DNA of 58,948 nt from Allomesorhizobium camelthorni. Its GTDB lineage: Bacteria; Pseudomonadota; Alphaproteobacteria; Rhizobiales; Rhizobiaceae. Under the pieces are notes generated by a model, which ran no database searches, was not told where the DNA came from, and saw nothing but the letters and a program-made list of their open reading frames with translations. The position numbers were made by a program, and so were the translations under genes. Location: the NCBI RefSeq assembly GCF_011045125.1, contig NZ_JAAKZF010000038.1, positions 1-58,948 of the forward strand, given 5' to 3'. Numbering within the stretch: the stretch's first letter is position 1; each line of letters opens with the position of its first letter. Positions 34,395 to 44,501 of this stretch are shown here, one piece after another.

Positions 34395-35707
34395 GCCCTA
34401 TGACAGCCGGTCTGCTCCTGATCGCCGGACTTTTCGTTCTGCTGGGAACCGGCATGCCCATCGCCTTCGCGCTCGGTCTCGCGGCTGTCGCCGCACTGCT
34501 CCTCGATGGCGGCATCGGCATGTTCTACGTGTTGTCCGAGACCATGTACGCCGGCATCGCCAATCTCGCCTTCGTCTCGATCCCGATGTTCGTCCTGATG
34601 GGGGCGGCTGTGGCTTCGTCGCCAGCCGGCGGCGACCTCTACCTGGCGCTCGACCGCTGGCTGAATCGCGTTCCGGGAGGATTGGTGCTTTCAAACATCG
34701 GCGCCTGCGCCATCTTCGCCGGCATGACTGGCTCTTCACCGGCAACCGCCGCGGCGATCGGCAAGATGGGCATCCCCGAGATGACGCAGCGCGGCTATCC
34801 GTCCTCGGTCGCGGCGGGCTCGATCGCGGCCGGCGGCACGCTCGGCATTCTCATCCCGCCCTCGGTCACGCTCATCGTCTACGGCATCTCGACCGAAACC
34901 TCGATCGGCCGGCTCTTCATGGCGGGCGTGATTCCGGGCCTCATGCTGACGGCCATGTTCATGGCCTGGGCGCTGATTGACTGCAAGCGCAAGGGCTACG
35001 ACTTCGCCGGGCGCGCGGTGCGCTACACCATGGCTGAAAAACTGTCGAACCTGCCCCGCGTGCTGCCATTTCTTCTGATCATCGCCGGCACACTCTACGT
35101 GCTCTATGGCGGCATCGCCACGCCGTCGGAAGCGGCGGGGGCGGGCGCGTTCCTCACCATCGTCGTTGTCGTCGTCGCCTACAGGCTGTTCAAGTTCCGG
35201 CCTGTCTCCAACATCTTCACCACCGCGATGCGCGAAAGCGTGATGATCATGATGATCCTGGCGGCGGCGGAGCTGTTCGCCTTCGCCCTGTCGTCGCTGT
35301 TCATCACCCAGACTATCGCCGGCGCGATCGCCGAGATGGAGGTCAACCGATGGGTGCTGATGGCGGTCATCAACGTGTTCCTGGTGGTGGCCGGCATGTT
35401 CCTACCTCCGGTCGCGATCATCGTGATGTCGGCGCCGCTGTTGTTTCCGATCATCGTTCAGGCGGGATTTGACCCCTACTGGTTCGCAATCGTGCTCACC
35501 ATCAACATGGAGATCGGGCTGATCTCGCCGCCGATCGGCCTCAACCTGTTCGTCATCAATGCCATCGCGCCCGATATCCCGACCCGGGAAATCTTGTGGG
35601 GGGCGGTGCCTTATGTGCTGGTGATGCTGCTCGCCATCGTAATCCTGTGCTTCTTCCCAGGTATCGTCACCTGGCTGCCCAACCAGATGCTAGGAGCTGG
35701 AATATGA
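34391..35707 (+). CDS. matM: TRAP transporter large permease subunit (DctM family)
   Basis: 438 aa with about twelve hydrophobic segments, the Na+-coupled transport subunit. DctM motifs include FVSIPMFVLMGAAVA, GGLVLSNIGACAIFAGMTGSSPATAAAIGKMGIPEM and the C-terminal NMEIGLISPPIGLNLFVI. With MatP and MatQ it imports malonate. Its end overlaps the malonyl-CoA decarboxylase start (ATGA). Confidence 0.95.
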   Translation: MSPMTAGLLLIAGLFVLLGTGMPIAFALGLAAVAALLLDGGIGMFYVLSETMYAGIANLAFVSIPMFVLMGAAVASSPAGGDLYLALDRWLNRVPGGLVLSNIGACAIFAGMTGSSPATAAAIGKMGIPEMTQRGYPSSVAAGSIAAGGTLGILIPPSVTLIVYGISTETSIGRLFMAGVIPGLMLTAMFMAWALIDCKRKGYDFAGRAVRYTMAEKLSNLPRVLPFLLIIAGTLYVLYGGIATPSEAAGAGAFLTIVVVVVAYRLFKFRPVSNIFTTAMRESVMIMMILAAAELFAFALSSLFITQTIAGAIAEMEVNRWVLMAVINVFLVVAGMFLPPVAIIVMSAPLLFPIIVQAGFDPYWFAIVLTINMEIGLISPPIGLNLFVINAIAPDIPTREILWGAVPYVLVMLLAIVILCFFPGIVTWLPNQMLGAGI

Positions 35708-37119
35708 ACACCTCGTCGATCTTCGGCGATATGTTGCAGACGATAGCCAAAAGAGGACGCAAGCTGTTGTCCTTCGGCTGGCAGCCGCTGCCGGCGGATG
35801 GTATCGGCGAGTTGGAACGAGCCTGCGAGAACCTGCTTTCACGGCGAGGCGAAGCCTCCGGCATGGCGCTGGCGGGCGACATACTGGAGCGCTGGCGGCG
35901 TTCCGCCCAGGACGACCGCCGCGCGTTCATGGCAATGCTGCTCGAGAAATTCGGCCCCGACCCCGAACGTCTCGAGAAGGCGATCGAAGCCTATCGGGGG
36001 GAGCGCTCGCCTCAGACGCTGCGCGAACTGCATGCGGCCGCCGAGCCCAGGCGGCAGGAGTTGATCCGCCGGCTGAACCTTGCCCCCAACGGCATTGCGA
36101 CGCTGGTGCGGATGCGCGAGGCGTTGCTGGACCAGATGGCCAGCGACCGCGATCTGGAAGCCGTGGACGCCGATTTCAGCCATCTGTTCGGATCGTGGTT
36201 CAACCGCGGCTTTTTGGTGCTGACGCCGATCGACTGGTCCGCGCCGGCCAATGTCCTGGAAAAGATCATACGCTACGAAGCCGTGCACGAGATTGGCGAC
36301 TGGAACGAGTTGCGCCGCCGGCTCGACCCTGAGGACCGCCGCTGCTTCGCGTTCTTTCATCCGCAACTCATCGACGAGCCCCTGATTTTCGTCGAGGTCG
36401 CGCTCACGAAATCAATCCCCGGCTCGATTTCGGAACTGCTCAGCGAAGCCCGGGCGCCGATCCGGGCGGAGGACGCCACGACGGCCACATTCTATTCGAT
36501 CTCCAACTGCCAGGATGGCCTGCGCGGCATCTCCTTCGGCAATTTCCTGATCAAGCAGGTGGTGGAAGAGTTGCGCCGCGACCTGCCAAAACTGGAAACC
36601 TTCGCGACGCTGTCACCGCTGCCAGGCTTTTCCCGCTGGCTGGCGTCGGAGATGGATCCGGCTTCGGGCGCACTGAGCGACGCCGACCGGAAATCGCTGG
36701 AGCTGCTCGGGCATCCGGAATGGTCCAGCGATCCGAAAACACGAGCAACAGTCGAAGCGGCGATCCTGCCGGCGGCAGCGCATTATCTCCTGCGCACCCG
36801 CACCCAACGCGGCCAGCCGATCGACCCGGTCGCCCGCTTCCATCTCGGCAACGGCGCGCGGCTCGAACGCATCAATTTCCTCGCCGATCAGTCGCCGCGC
36901 GCCATGCGCCAGTCGCACGGGGTGATGGTCAACTACCTCTACAAGCTCGACGACATCGAGGCCAACCACGAGGCCTTCGTCGAACGCGGCGAGGTTGTTG
37001 CGGCCGCCGCCGTCAAACGGCTATTGCGCAATGAACGTGCGGTGCGGCGGGCATTGCCTGCGCCGGAGCCGGAAAAGCAAATCGAAAGCAGCAGCCAAAA
37101 CAGGGAACTGACATCGTGA
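35704..37119 (+). CDS. matA: Malonyl-CoA decarboxylase
   Basis: 471 aa. Malonyl-CoA decarboxylase signatures: helical N-terminal domain (about 1-150) and catalytic GNAT-like domain. The latter has ATFYSISNCQDGLRGISFGN, TFATLSPLPGFSRWL and the C-terminal DPVARFHLGNGARLERINFLAD...QSHGVMVNYLY, carrying the catalytic Ser/His region. It converts malonyl-CoA to acetyl-CoA and CO2. The ATG at 35704 overlaps matM; a longer open frame upstream lies within matM. The stop overlaps matB (GTGA). Confidence 0.95.
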   Translation: MNTSSIFGDMLQTIAKRGRKLLSFGWQPLPADGIGELERACENLLSRRGEASGMALAGDILERWRRSAQDDRRAFMAMLLEKFGPDPERLEKAIEAYRGERSPQTLRELHAAAEPRRQELIRRLNLAPNGIATLVRMREALLDQMASDRDLEAVDADFSHLFGSWFNRGFLVLTPIDWSAPANVLEKIIRYEAVHEIGDWNELRRRLDPEDRRCFAFFHPQLIDEPLIFVEVALTKSIPGSISELLSEARAPIRAEDATTATFYSISNCQDGLRGISFGNFLIKQVVEELRRDLPKLETFATLSPLPGFSRWLASEMDPASGALSDADRKSLELLGHPEWSSDPKTRATVEAAILPAAAHYLLRTRTQRGQPIDPVARFHLGNGARLERINFLADQSPRAMRQSHGVMVNYLYKLDDIEANHEAFVERGEVVAAAAVKRLLRNERAVRRALPAPEPEKQIESSSQNRELTS

Positions 37120-38648
37120 GCAACCACATGTTCGATGCGATCCGGGCGGCGATCCCATCAACGAAGGCGCCCTTCATCGAAACGCCGAAGGGGCGCGTTT
37201 GGACCTATGGCGATATGCTCGATGCCTCCGGCCGCATCGCCAGCGTACTGGCGGGATTGGGCGTGGAGCCGGGCGATCGCGTCGCGGTCCAGGTTGAAAA
37301 GAGCGCCGAAGCGCTGATGGTCTATCTCGCCTGCCTGCGCGCCGGGGCGGTCTATCTGCCGCTCAACATCGCCTATACGCTCGCTGAGCTCGACTATTTC
37401 ATCGGAGACGCAGAGCCACGCCTCGTCATTTGCACGCCGGGCGCCGAAGCCGGCATAAGCGGGATCGCCAAAGCGCATGGTGGAAAGCTCGAAACGCTGG
37501 ACGAGTTCGGCGGCGGCTTGCTTATGGGAAAGGCAGCCCTTGCGAATGCGGAATTCGCGGATGTCGCGCGCGGTGCGGATGACCTGGCCGCGATCCTTTA
37601 CACTTCCGGCACCACCGGGCGCTCAAAGGGCGCAATGCTGACGCATGACAATCTGCTGTCGAACGCCTTGACGCTAAGGGACTACTGGCAATTCACCGCC
37701 GACGACCGGCTGATCCACGCTTTGCCGATCTTCCACACGCACGGGCTGTTCGTGGCGACCAACACGATCCTGGTCGCCGGCGCGTCGATGCTGTTCCTGC
37801 CGAAATTCGATCCCGACCAGATATTGGCCCTGATGGACCGAGCGACCGCGATGATGGGCGTGCCGACCTTCTATGTCCGCCTGCTGCAGCATCCCGGTCT
37901 CACTCGCGAGGCGACAGCCGGCATGCGGCTTTTCATCTCTGGTTCCGCCCCGCTTCTGGCCGATACGCATCGCGCCTTTCGTGAGCGCACCGGCCACGCC
38001 ATCCTCGAACGCTACGGCATGACCGAGACCAATATGAACACGTCGAACCCCTTTGACGGCGACCGGATCGCCGGCACGGTCGGCTTCCCGCTGCCGGGCG
38101 TGGAGCTTCGGGTGGTCGATCCCGACACGGGCCACGAATTGCCGCGAGGCGCCACCGGTATGATCGAGGTGAAGGGACCGAATGTCTTCAAGGGCTATTG
38201 GCGCATGCCCGAAAAAACCCAAGCCGAGTTCCGCGACGACGGCTTCTTCATCACCGGCGACCTCGGCCAGATCGACGATCGCGGCTACGTCTCGATCGTC
38301 GGCCGCGGCAAGGATCTTGTGATTTCCGGCGGCTACAACATCTATCCGAAGGAGGTTGAGGTCGAGATCGATCAGCTTCCCGGAGTGGTGGAAAGCGCCG
38401 TCATCGGCGTGCCTCACCCCGATTTCGGCGAAAGCGTGACCGCCATCGTTGTCAGGGAAAGCGGGGCGGAAATAGATGAGAAGGCGGTCATCGCTGCGCT
38501 TGACGGTCGACTGGCCCGCTACAAGCAGCCCAAGCGGGTGATCTTCGTCGATGAACTGCCACGCAACACGATGGGCAAGGTCCAGAAGAAAGTATTGCGG
38601 GACGAGTATGCGGGGCTCTACGCGCCGGTCCTGCAAACCCACGGCTAA
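37116..38648 (+). CDS. matB: Malonyl-CoA synthetase
   Basis: 510 aa ANL-superfamily ligase. Cores seen: YTSGTTGRSKGAMLTHDNLL near residue 154, ALPIFHTHGLFVATN, ERYGMTETNMNTSNPFDG, TGDLGQIDDRGYVSIVGRGKDLVISGGYNIYPKEVE and the C-terminal RNTMGKVQKKVLR with the catalytic Lys. It activates malonate to malonyl-CoA, the substrate of MatA. The start is the GTG at 37116, coupled to matA by a 4-base overlap. It is the last gene of matPQMAB. Confidence 0.95.
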   Translation: MSNHMFDAIRAAIPSTKAPFIETPKGRVWTYGDMLDASGRIASVLAGLGVEPGDRVAVQVEKSAEALMVYLACLRAGAVYLPLNIAYTLAELDYFIGDAEPRLVICTPGAEAGISGIAKAHGGKLETLDEFGGGLLMGKAALANAEFADVARGADDLAAILYTSGTTGRSKGAMLTHDNLLSNALTLRDYWQFTADDRLIHALPIFHTHGLFVATNTILVAGASMLFLPKFDPDQILALMDRATAMMGVPTFYVRLLQHPGLTREATAGMRLFISGSAPLLADTHRAFRERTGHAILERYGMTETNMNTSNPFDGDRIAGTVGFPLPGVELRVVDPDTGHELPRGATGMIEVKGPNVFKGYWRMPEKTQAEFRDDGFFITGDLGQIDDRGYVSIVGRGKDLVISGGYNIYPKEVEVEIDQLPGVVESAVIGVPHPDFGESVTAIVVRESGAEIDEKAVIAALDGRLARYKQPKRVIFVDELPRNTMGKVQKKVLRDEYAGLYAPVLQTHG

Positions 38649-38681
38649 GGTACTCTCTGGCGCCCAACGCGGCCCGGTCGC

Positions 38682-39383
38682 TCAACGCTTCGGATAAAGA
38701 TAACCCGCCCCGCGCATCGTCTTGATCAGTTCCGGCTTTGTCGGGTCCGTCTCCAGCCGGCGCCTAAGGCGGGTTATGCGACTGTCGATGCTGCGGTCAA
38801 AAGGCTCGTCGCTGCGCGGCGGGGCGAGATCAAGGATGTCGTCACGGGTCAGAACCCGGCCCGGATGTGTCGCGAAGACCGCGACGAGGTCGAGTTCCAT
38901 CGGCGTGAGCGGGACAAGCGCTCCGTGCATATCGACCAGGCTTCTCGCATTCGGATCGAACACATAGCTGCCGAAAGCGAGGCAACCGGCCGCCAGCGCT
39001 GGAGCGCCAATCGCGATCTTCGGGCGGCGGCGACGCAAGACCGCTGCGATCCGGGCCTCAAGCTCGGTCAGTGCGAACGGCTTCGACAGATAATCGTCAG
39101 CGCCGACTTCCAGGCCCGCGACCCTGTCGAAGGCCGTATCGGCGCCGGTCAGCATCAGGATGCCGGCATCATGATGCTCGCGAAGCCACCGGGCCAGACT
39201 GAGGCCGTTTTCACCGGGCATATTGAGATCGAGGACGACGAGATCGGCTGAAGCGGCCGCCATCGCCTCGCGCAAGCCGACGCCGTCAAACGCCACGCGC
39301 AAACTGTGGCCCAGTGCCTGGAGGTAGTCCGCGATCATCGATGCGAGGTCTTTCTCGTCATCGACGACTATGATGTCGGCCAT
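38682..39383 (-). CDS. OmpR/PhoB-family response regulator
   Basis: 233 aa with a receiver domain (about 1-118) with phospho-acceptor D52 (VVLDLNMPG), acidic pocket VDDE and conserved Lys in YLSKPF. The C-terminal winged-helix DNA-binding domain (about 135-230) ends ...DRSIDSRITRLRRRLE...IKTMRGAGYLY. It is divergent from the hybrid kinase gene, so probably a member of the same signalling unit. It is convergent with matB, 33 bases apart. Confidence 0.93.
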   Translation of the reverse strand: MADIIVVDDEKDLASMIADYLQALGHSLRVAFDGVGLREAMAAASADLVVLDLNMPGENGLSLARWLREHHDAGILMLTGADTAFDRVAGLEVGADDYLSKPFALTELEARIAAVLRRRRPKIAIGAPALAAGCLAFGSYVFDPNARSLVDMHGALVPLTPMELDLVAVFATHPGRVLTRDDILDLAPPRSDEPFDRSIDSRITRLRRRLETDPTKPELIKTMRGAGYLYPKR

Positions 39384-39633
39384 GCCGGCGTTTCCCCCGC
39401 AGTGTCGGCAACCCCTGATAGCACATCATTGCCGGAATCCGGCTTACCGGCAAGCATTCGGCCATGCCGCCCTTCAGCAACGCCGGCCACAAGCTGCAAA
39501 GGCGTCCCAATCCTTGAGTCTGCTCATCGACACAATTGAAACAATGAGCGTCGGAATGCCGGTGGAGCGGCATCGTCCCGAAACGTTCGGAGCGCCTGCT
39601 CGACCGGCTGCTGCCCGGTATTCAAGGGACGAG

Positions 39634-42600
39634 ATGCACTCATCGGCTGATGATCGACGGGCCAGGCTTGACAGCGCCGTGGCCGCGGCGTCCCCTGCCC
39701 CGGGCAATGACGGCGCGGGGACGATGGCTGGCGCGTTTGCCGCCGGAGCCGCGATGTCGCCTTTCTCCAAACTCCCCCTGTCCCGGCGCTATGCGGTTGT
39801 CATCATCCTTTGCGCGTTACCGCTCGTCCTGCTTGTGGCGGGACTTGCCTTCTATCAGTTCGACGCCCATCGGCAGGCGGAACTGCAAGCCCTCGGCTCG
39901 GATATTTCCGAGGCGAAGCTTGTAGTCGACAGCGTTGTCAAGGAGGCGCTGGATCATGTCAGTCAGTTGAAGCAACAGGCTGGCGATCTCCTGGATGGAA
40001 ACGTGCCGCCAAGCGATCCGGGGTTGCGCGCGCTTTTGAAGCCGTCGTTCCCGCCTGGCTCACAAGGCGCAGCGGAAGGGATGACGCTGGACGCGATCGC
40101 GGGAACGCCGCTGCAGCGCTGCCTCGGCAATATGTACCTTGTCGAAGACCGGCTTGCCGCAGCCGCCTCGGGCGAGGTGGAGATGGCCCTGGCGCTGTTC
40201 GAGCCCATGCGTCTCACCCATCTTGTGACGCCTTATCTCCGCTGGAGCTACTATTTCTCGGCAAGCGGAGCTTTCGTAGCCATTTCACCCTTCGTTGGGC
40301 GGGCGGAGATGGTCGAGGGCTTCGGGCACGGCTCGATCCGCGCAATGATCGACAGCTATCTGGCCTACGACGTCTATCTAGACGCGACGCCAGGTCGTAA
40401 CCCATCGGGCTTGTCCTACTGGTCGCCTCCTTATCTCGACGCCGCCGGCGCAGGCTGGATGGTGTCGCATGCCACCCCGGTTTTCAACAGCGACAAGTTT
40501 GCAGGCATGGTCGGAACCGACCTGCTTTTATCGTTTCTGGACGAAACGCTGATGAAGCTGCCGCTGAGAGCAGGGCAGATCTGGATCGTCAGTTCAACGG
40601 GAGAGCTGATCGCGGACCGTTCAGGCACGCCTGCAACCGGCGAAGCCGTTCGCAAGCTGGCGGCCGTATTGCCTTCGGGATTCGGCGACATCGACGACAT
40701 CTTGCCGACCATTCTGGAAACCGGACGGCACGATATGGCAGGCCACCGCCTTTTTTCGGCGGAAATCGCAGGAACGCCCTGGGCGCTCCTTCACGTCGTT
40801 TCCGACCGCGAGCTGAACGGCATCACCGCCGGGCGCATCGCTCCTTACGCCGTCATCCTGCTGGCCTTGCTGGCGTCGATTTTTGCGGCTCACTGGGTCC
40901 TTCGCCGGCAGTTTGTCCGTCCGGCAATCGCGCTGGTCGAGCACCTGCGCGCCGAAAGCGCGGGCGATACTCCGTCCGTCCCGATAATTCCCGCGCTGTG
41001 GCGGCCGTGGGCCGACCTCGTGTCGAGCATTTTTGATGAAAACCGGTCGACGATGGAGAAGCTTGCCTCCAGCGAAGCCAGCTATCGAAGCGTTGTCGAA
41101 CTGCAAACCGAGTTTGTCGTGAGGATGACGCCGGACGGCTATCTGAGCTTCGTCAACGATGCGTACTGCCGTTATCATGGGAAATCCCGTGAGGAACTGC
41201 TGGACCCGTCCTGGTGCGAGCTGGATGTCCTTCCGCCTGACGAGCGGCGGCGATTTTCAGAGCATCTGGCCCGGCTGACACCGGAGGCGCCTGACGCCAG
41301 CATCGAATTGTACAACGCCATGCCTGACGGACGGCATGAATGGCTTGCCTGGAACGATCACGGAATTTTCGACGGCGAGAGCCGCCTGATCGAGGTCCAG
41401 TCCGTCGGCCGCGACATCACGGACCGCGTGCTGGCCGAGCAAGCGGGCCGAGAAACCGCCGCGGCCCTGGCCGAAAGCGAAGCGCAATTCCGCGCCATTG
41501 CCGAGGGTGTTCCGTTGGCGATTGTAATCACACTGCTTGAAAGCGCTGAGATCATGTTCGTAAACGAACGTGCGCATCAGATGCTGGGCCTTCAGGTCGA
41601 ACAGAACGGGCAGACGGCAACCGCGGCCTGGGCGGACCTCTCTCGCCGCGACGAGCTTGTCCGGCGGTTGCTTGGGGAAGGCGTTGTCGATGCGTTCGAA
41701 GCCGAACAGATTCAACCTGACGGGAAACGGCTCAACACGCTTATTTCGGCGCGGCGGATCACGCATCAAGGCCGACCGGCAATACTGGCGGCAGTGACCG
41801 ACATCACTCGCCAGCGGGAGGCCGAGGCCGAGATCACGCGACAGCGCGAAACCTTGTACCAGTCCGAAAAGCTTTCCGCGCTCGGGTCGCTGCTCGCCGG
41901 CGTCGCCCACGAGCTCAACAATCCGCTTTCGGTGGTCATCGGCTACAGTTCGATGCTCAAGGAATTTTCGACAGATGCCGCGACCGCGGGGCGGGCCGAC
42001 AAGATCCATGCGGCGGCCGAGCGATGCTCCCGGATCGTCCGGACGTTCCTCGCCATGGCCCGGAAGAAGCCGCCGACGCGAGGTGCGGTGGACGTCAACG
42101 AGGTCGTCGCCGCTTCGCTGGAACTTGCCGCCTATGGTCTGCGCTCCGCGGGTATCGAAACGAGAACGGAGTTGCCGGAGGGTCTACCCTATGTCTGGGG
42201 TGACGCCGATCAGCTTCATCAGGTCATGACCAATCTCGTCGTAAATGCCCAGCAAGCCTTGCTGCTGGCGCCGCATCCGCGGCGGCTGACAATCACTTCG
42301 TCGGGTGACGCCGACGGCCTGCGTATCGTCGTCGCGGACAATGGACCCGGCATGCCGGAGAACGTCCGCTCACGCGTATTCGAACCGTTCTACACGACCA
42401 AGCCCGCCGGCGTTGGAACAGGAGTTGGATTGTCTGTTTGCCAGGCTATCGTGAGCGCCCATGACGGCAGCATCACGCTCGATACGGAGGAAGGCCGAGG
42501 CGCCCACTTCACGGTCTGGCTCCCGAGTGGGCCAGCCGATGCGGTTGTCGCTCCTGATACTGCCGTCAAGGCCGGCAACAGGACGCCCAACGCGCGAGTG

Positions 42601-42975
42601 CTGGTTGTCGACGACGACGCCGACATCGCGTCTATGATCGCGGAAATGCTGCGCAAAGACGGCCATGTCGTCACCATTGCCGAGGACGCGACCGCCGCGC
42701 TCGCAGCCGCCGGCGATGGCGGCATGGATTTGCTGATCAGCGATATCCGCATGCCCGGCCTGGACGGGCCTGGGTTGTATCGGGCACTCGGCGGTATTCG
42801 CCCCGGACTCGCAAATCGCGTGCTGTTCGTGACCGGCGACACGCTTGCGCCCGAGATCGACAGGTTCATCAGCGAGACGGGAGCGGCGGTGATCGAAAAG
42901 CCGCTCGATCCACAGGCCTTCCGCAGGCTGGTTCTGGAACGTCTGTCCGCCGTGCAGGAGGCTGAAAGCCGATGA
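39634..42975 (+). CDS. Hybrid sensor histidine kinase with Cache-like, PAS and receiver domains
   Basis: About 1113 aa from this start. TM1 near residues 52-75, a periplasmic sensor of about 320 aa with Cache-like elements (WMVSHATPVFNSDKFAGMVGTDLLL), and TM2 near YAVILLALLASIFAAHWVL. Two PAS domains follow (SYRSVVELQTEFVVRMTPDGYLSFVNDAYCRY and QFRAIAEGVPLAIVITL), then HisKA with H759 (GVAHELNNPLSVVIGYSSML), an HATPase (NLVVNAQQALL, DNGPGMP, GVGLSV) and a C-terminal receiver with D1037 (ISDIRMPG). The start is uncertain: AAGGGA precedes the ATG at 39634, while ATGs at 39544, 39724 and 39754 are possible. It overlaps the next regulator gene by 4 bases. Confidence 0.92.
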   Translation: MHSSADDRRARLDSAVAAASPAPGNDGAGTMAGAFAAGAAMSPFSKLPLSRRYAVVIILCALPLVLLVAGLAFYQFDAHRQAELQALGSDISEAKLVVDSVVKEALDHVSQLKQQAGDLLDGNVPPSDPGLRALLKPSFPPGSQGAAEGMTLDAIAGTPLQRCLGNMYLVEDRLAAAASGEVEMALALFEPMRLTHLVTPYLRWSYYFSASGAFVAISPFVGRAEMVEGFGHGSIRAMIDSYLAYDVYLDATPGRNPSGLSYWSPPYLDAAGAGWMVSHATPVFNSDKFAGMVGTDLLLSFLDETLMKLPLRAGQIWIVSSTGELIADRSGTPATGEAVRKLAAVLPSGFGDIDDILPTILETGRHDMAGHRLFSAEIAGTPWALLHVVSDRELNGITAGRIAPYAVILLALLASIFAAHWVLRRQFVRPAIALVEHLRAESAGDTPSVPIIPALWRPWADLVSSIFDENRSTMEKLASSEASYRSVVELQTEFVVRMTPDGYLSFVNDAYCRYHGKSREELLDPSWCELDVLPPDERRRFSEHLARLTPEAPDASIELYNAMPDGRHEWLAWNDHGIFDGESRLIEVQSVGRDITDRVLAEQAGRETAAALAESEAQFRAIAEGVPLAIVITLLESAEIMFVNERAHQMLGLQVEQNGQTATAAWADLSRRDELVRRLLGEGVVDAFEAEQIQPDGKRLNTLISARRITHQGRPAILAAVTDITRQREAEAEITRQRETLYQSEKLSALGSLLAGVAHELNNPLSVVIGYSSMLKEFSTDAATAGRADKIHAAAERCSRIVRTFLAMARKKPPTRGAVDVNEVVAASLELAAYGLRSAGIETRTELPEGLPYVWGDADQLHQVMTNLVVNAQQALLLAPHPRRLTITSSGDADGLRIVVADNGPGMPENVRSRVFEPFYTTKPAGVGTGVGLSVCQAIVSAHDGSITLDTEEGRGAHFTVWLPSGPADAVVAPDTAVKAGNRTPNARVLVVDDDADIASMIAEMLRKDGHVVTIAEDATAALAAAGDGGMDLLISDIRMPGLDGPGLYRALGGIRPGLANRVLFVTGDTLAPEIDRFISETGAAVIEKPLDPQAFRRLVLERLSAVQEAESR

Positions 42976-43679
42976 GACAAAAGCTGCTGATCGTCGATGA
43001 CGAAGCACCGCTGCGCGAAATGCTCGCCGAGTATCTCTCCGCCCACGGCTTCGATGTTCATGCCGTACCCGACGGCAAGGGTATGCGGGCCGAACTCGAT
43101 CGCTCCGGGGCCGATCTCGTCGTCCTGGATGTCAATCTCGTCGGCGAAAGCGGGTATGATCTCGCGCGCGAAATTGCCGGGCGAAGTCGCGCCGGAATCC
43201 TGATGCTGACGGCAGTCGGCGACTTGCCGCACCGGCTCGAAGGACTGGCGGCCGGGGCCGACGACTATATGGCCAAGCCGTTCGAGCCGCGGGAACTTCT
43301 GGCTCGCGTCAGGAGCGTTCTCAGGCGATTGGGTGAGGTCGAGCCCGAGCCCGAAAACCATATCCGCCTCGGCCGGTGCACGTTTGATCTCGCCGGGCGC
43401 CGGATCATCGACGCCGAGGGAGCCGAAATCCCCCTGACCGCGATGGAATTTGAGCTCATATCGGTGTTCATCCGCCATCCGCGGCAGATTCTGTCGCGCG
43501 ACCGGCTTTGCCAATTGGCGCATCACCGCGACCTGGAACCGGGCGATCGCAGTATCGACATCCGCATCACGCGGATACGAAAGAAGATCGAGGTCGATCC
43601 CGAAGAACCGTCTATCCTGCTGACCGTACGCGGCGAAGGGTATGTTTATGAGCCGGCGCAGACTGTCACGCGGCTTTGA
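42972..43679 (+). CDS. OmpR-family response regulator
   Basis: 235 aa with a receiver (about 1-120) with D53 (VVLDVNLVG), LIVDDE pocket and AKPF Lys. The winged helix (about 135-232) has DRSIDIRITRIRKKIE...LLTVRGEGYVYEP. The ATG overlaps the hybrid-kinase stop by 4 bases, making it the cognate output regulator, while the kinase's own receiver and the divergent regulator give two more phospho-acceptors. Confidence 0.94.
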   Translation: MRQKLLIVDDEAPLREMLAEYLSAHGFDVHAVPDGKGMRAELDRSGADLVVLDVNLVGESGYDLAREIAGRSRAGILMLTAVGDLPHRLEGLAAGADDYMAKPFEPRELLARVRSVLRRLGEVEPEPENHIRLGRCTFDLAGRRIIDAEGAEIPLTAMEFELISVFIRHPRQILSRDRLCQLAHHRDLEPGDRSIDIRITRIRKKIEVDPEEPSILLTVRGEGYVYEPAQTVTRL

Positions 43680-43787
43680 TGTGACGCAATCATCCGACTT
43701 CACACGGTAAGCTCCACTCGTGAGCAGGGACTGCCCGCGCTACCGCACGGAGGGAAAAACTCGCGCTGCGGGAGCAGCAGCTTGCGC

Positions 43788-44501
43788 TCAGATCTCCACG
43801 TCGGCGACCGCCTCGCGGCGGCGGCCAAGACCCGTTCGCAGCCCGCGTAAAGCGTCGCGAACGACCGGAGCGGTCCAGCGCGCCGTTGCCGATGCAATCA
43901 GCAGACCGGCGACCGGGTCGATGAAGCGGGCAATGAGCGTTCCCTCCAGAACGAGCGCCGCACCCAGGGACAGCGCAATCAACAGGTTCGAGGCTAGCTT
44001 GTCGGAGAAGAGGCATATCTGCGAACGGACAAGGGACGACGGCGCGCTGCGCCCGCGTTCCCGCCACCTGCGCAGTATCCACAAATTGATTGCCGCGTAG
44101 GCGAAATTGAGGGCCATGGCCAGAAAGACACCCGATCCCTGAGGCGCCATACCGCCGGCCATAATCCGCCGGACCGCGATCCACGCGACGACCGCCATCG
44201 ACAGGCTCATGCAAAGCGCGGCAAGCGTGCAGGCGAGTGTCTCGGCCATAGCCGGTTCCGCTTGTGGAGAGATTGCGCCCGCACGTCCTGCGCGGCGGGC
44301 CACGATCCATGCCGTGACAAGGACGAGCATGTCCAAAACCGTCAGCACGAGATCGGCGCGGATCGTCAAAGAGGTTGAATTCGCGGCGGCGAACGCCGTC
44401 AGCAGGAGGCCGGGCGCGCCCACGAGGACCGCGATGCAGGCGGTGCGCGCGGCCTTGCTCTCGCCCTTGGGCGAGCTTTCCACATTGGGTTCGGTTTGCA
44501 T
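43788..44501 (-). CDS. CDF-like cation transporter membrane domain protein
   Basis: 237 aa with six hydrophobic segments. The layout recalls cation diffusion facilitators: TM2 IRADLVLTVLDMLVLV and TM5 SQICLFSDKLASNLLIALSLGAALV, followed by DPVAGLLIASATARWTAPVVRDALRGL. The canonical HxxxD pairs are not complete: position-matched Asp residues remain but the His are missing. There is also no cytoplasmic C-terminal metal domain beyond the last TM. It could transport another ion or be a degenerate paralogue. It is divergent from the RTX gene across 330 bases. Confidence 0.6.
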   Translation of the reverse strand: MQTEPNVESSPKGESKAARTACIAVLVGAPGLLLTAFAAANSTSLTIRADLVLTVLDMLVLVTAWIVARRAGRAGAISPQAEPAMAETLACTLAALCMSLSMAVVAWIAVRRIMAGGMAPQGSGVFLAMALNFAYAAINLWILRRWRERGRSAPSSLVRSQICLFSDKLASNLLIALSLGAALVLEGTLIARFIDPVAGLLIASATARWTAPVVRDALRGLRTGLGRRREAVADVEI

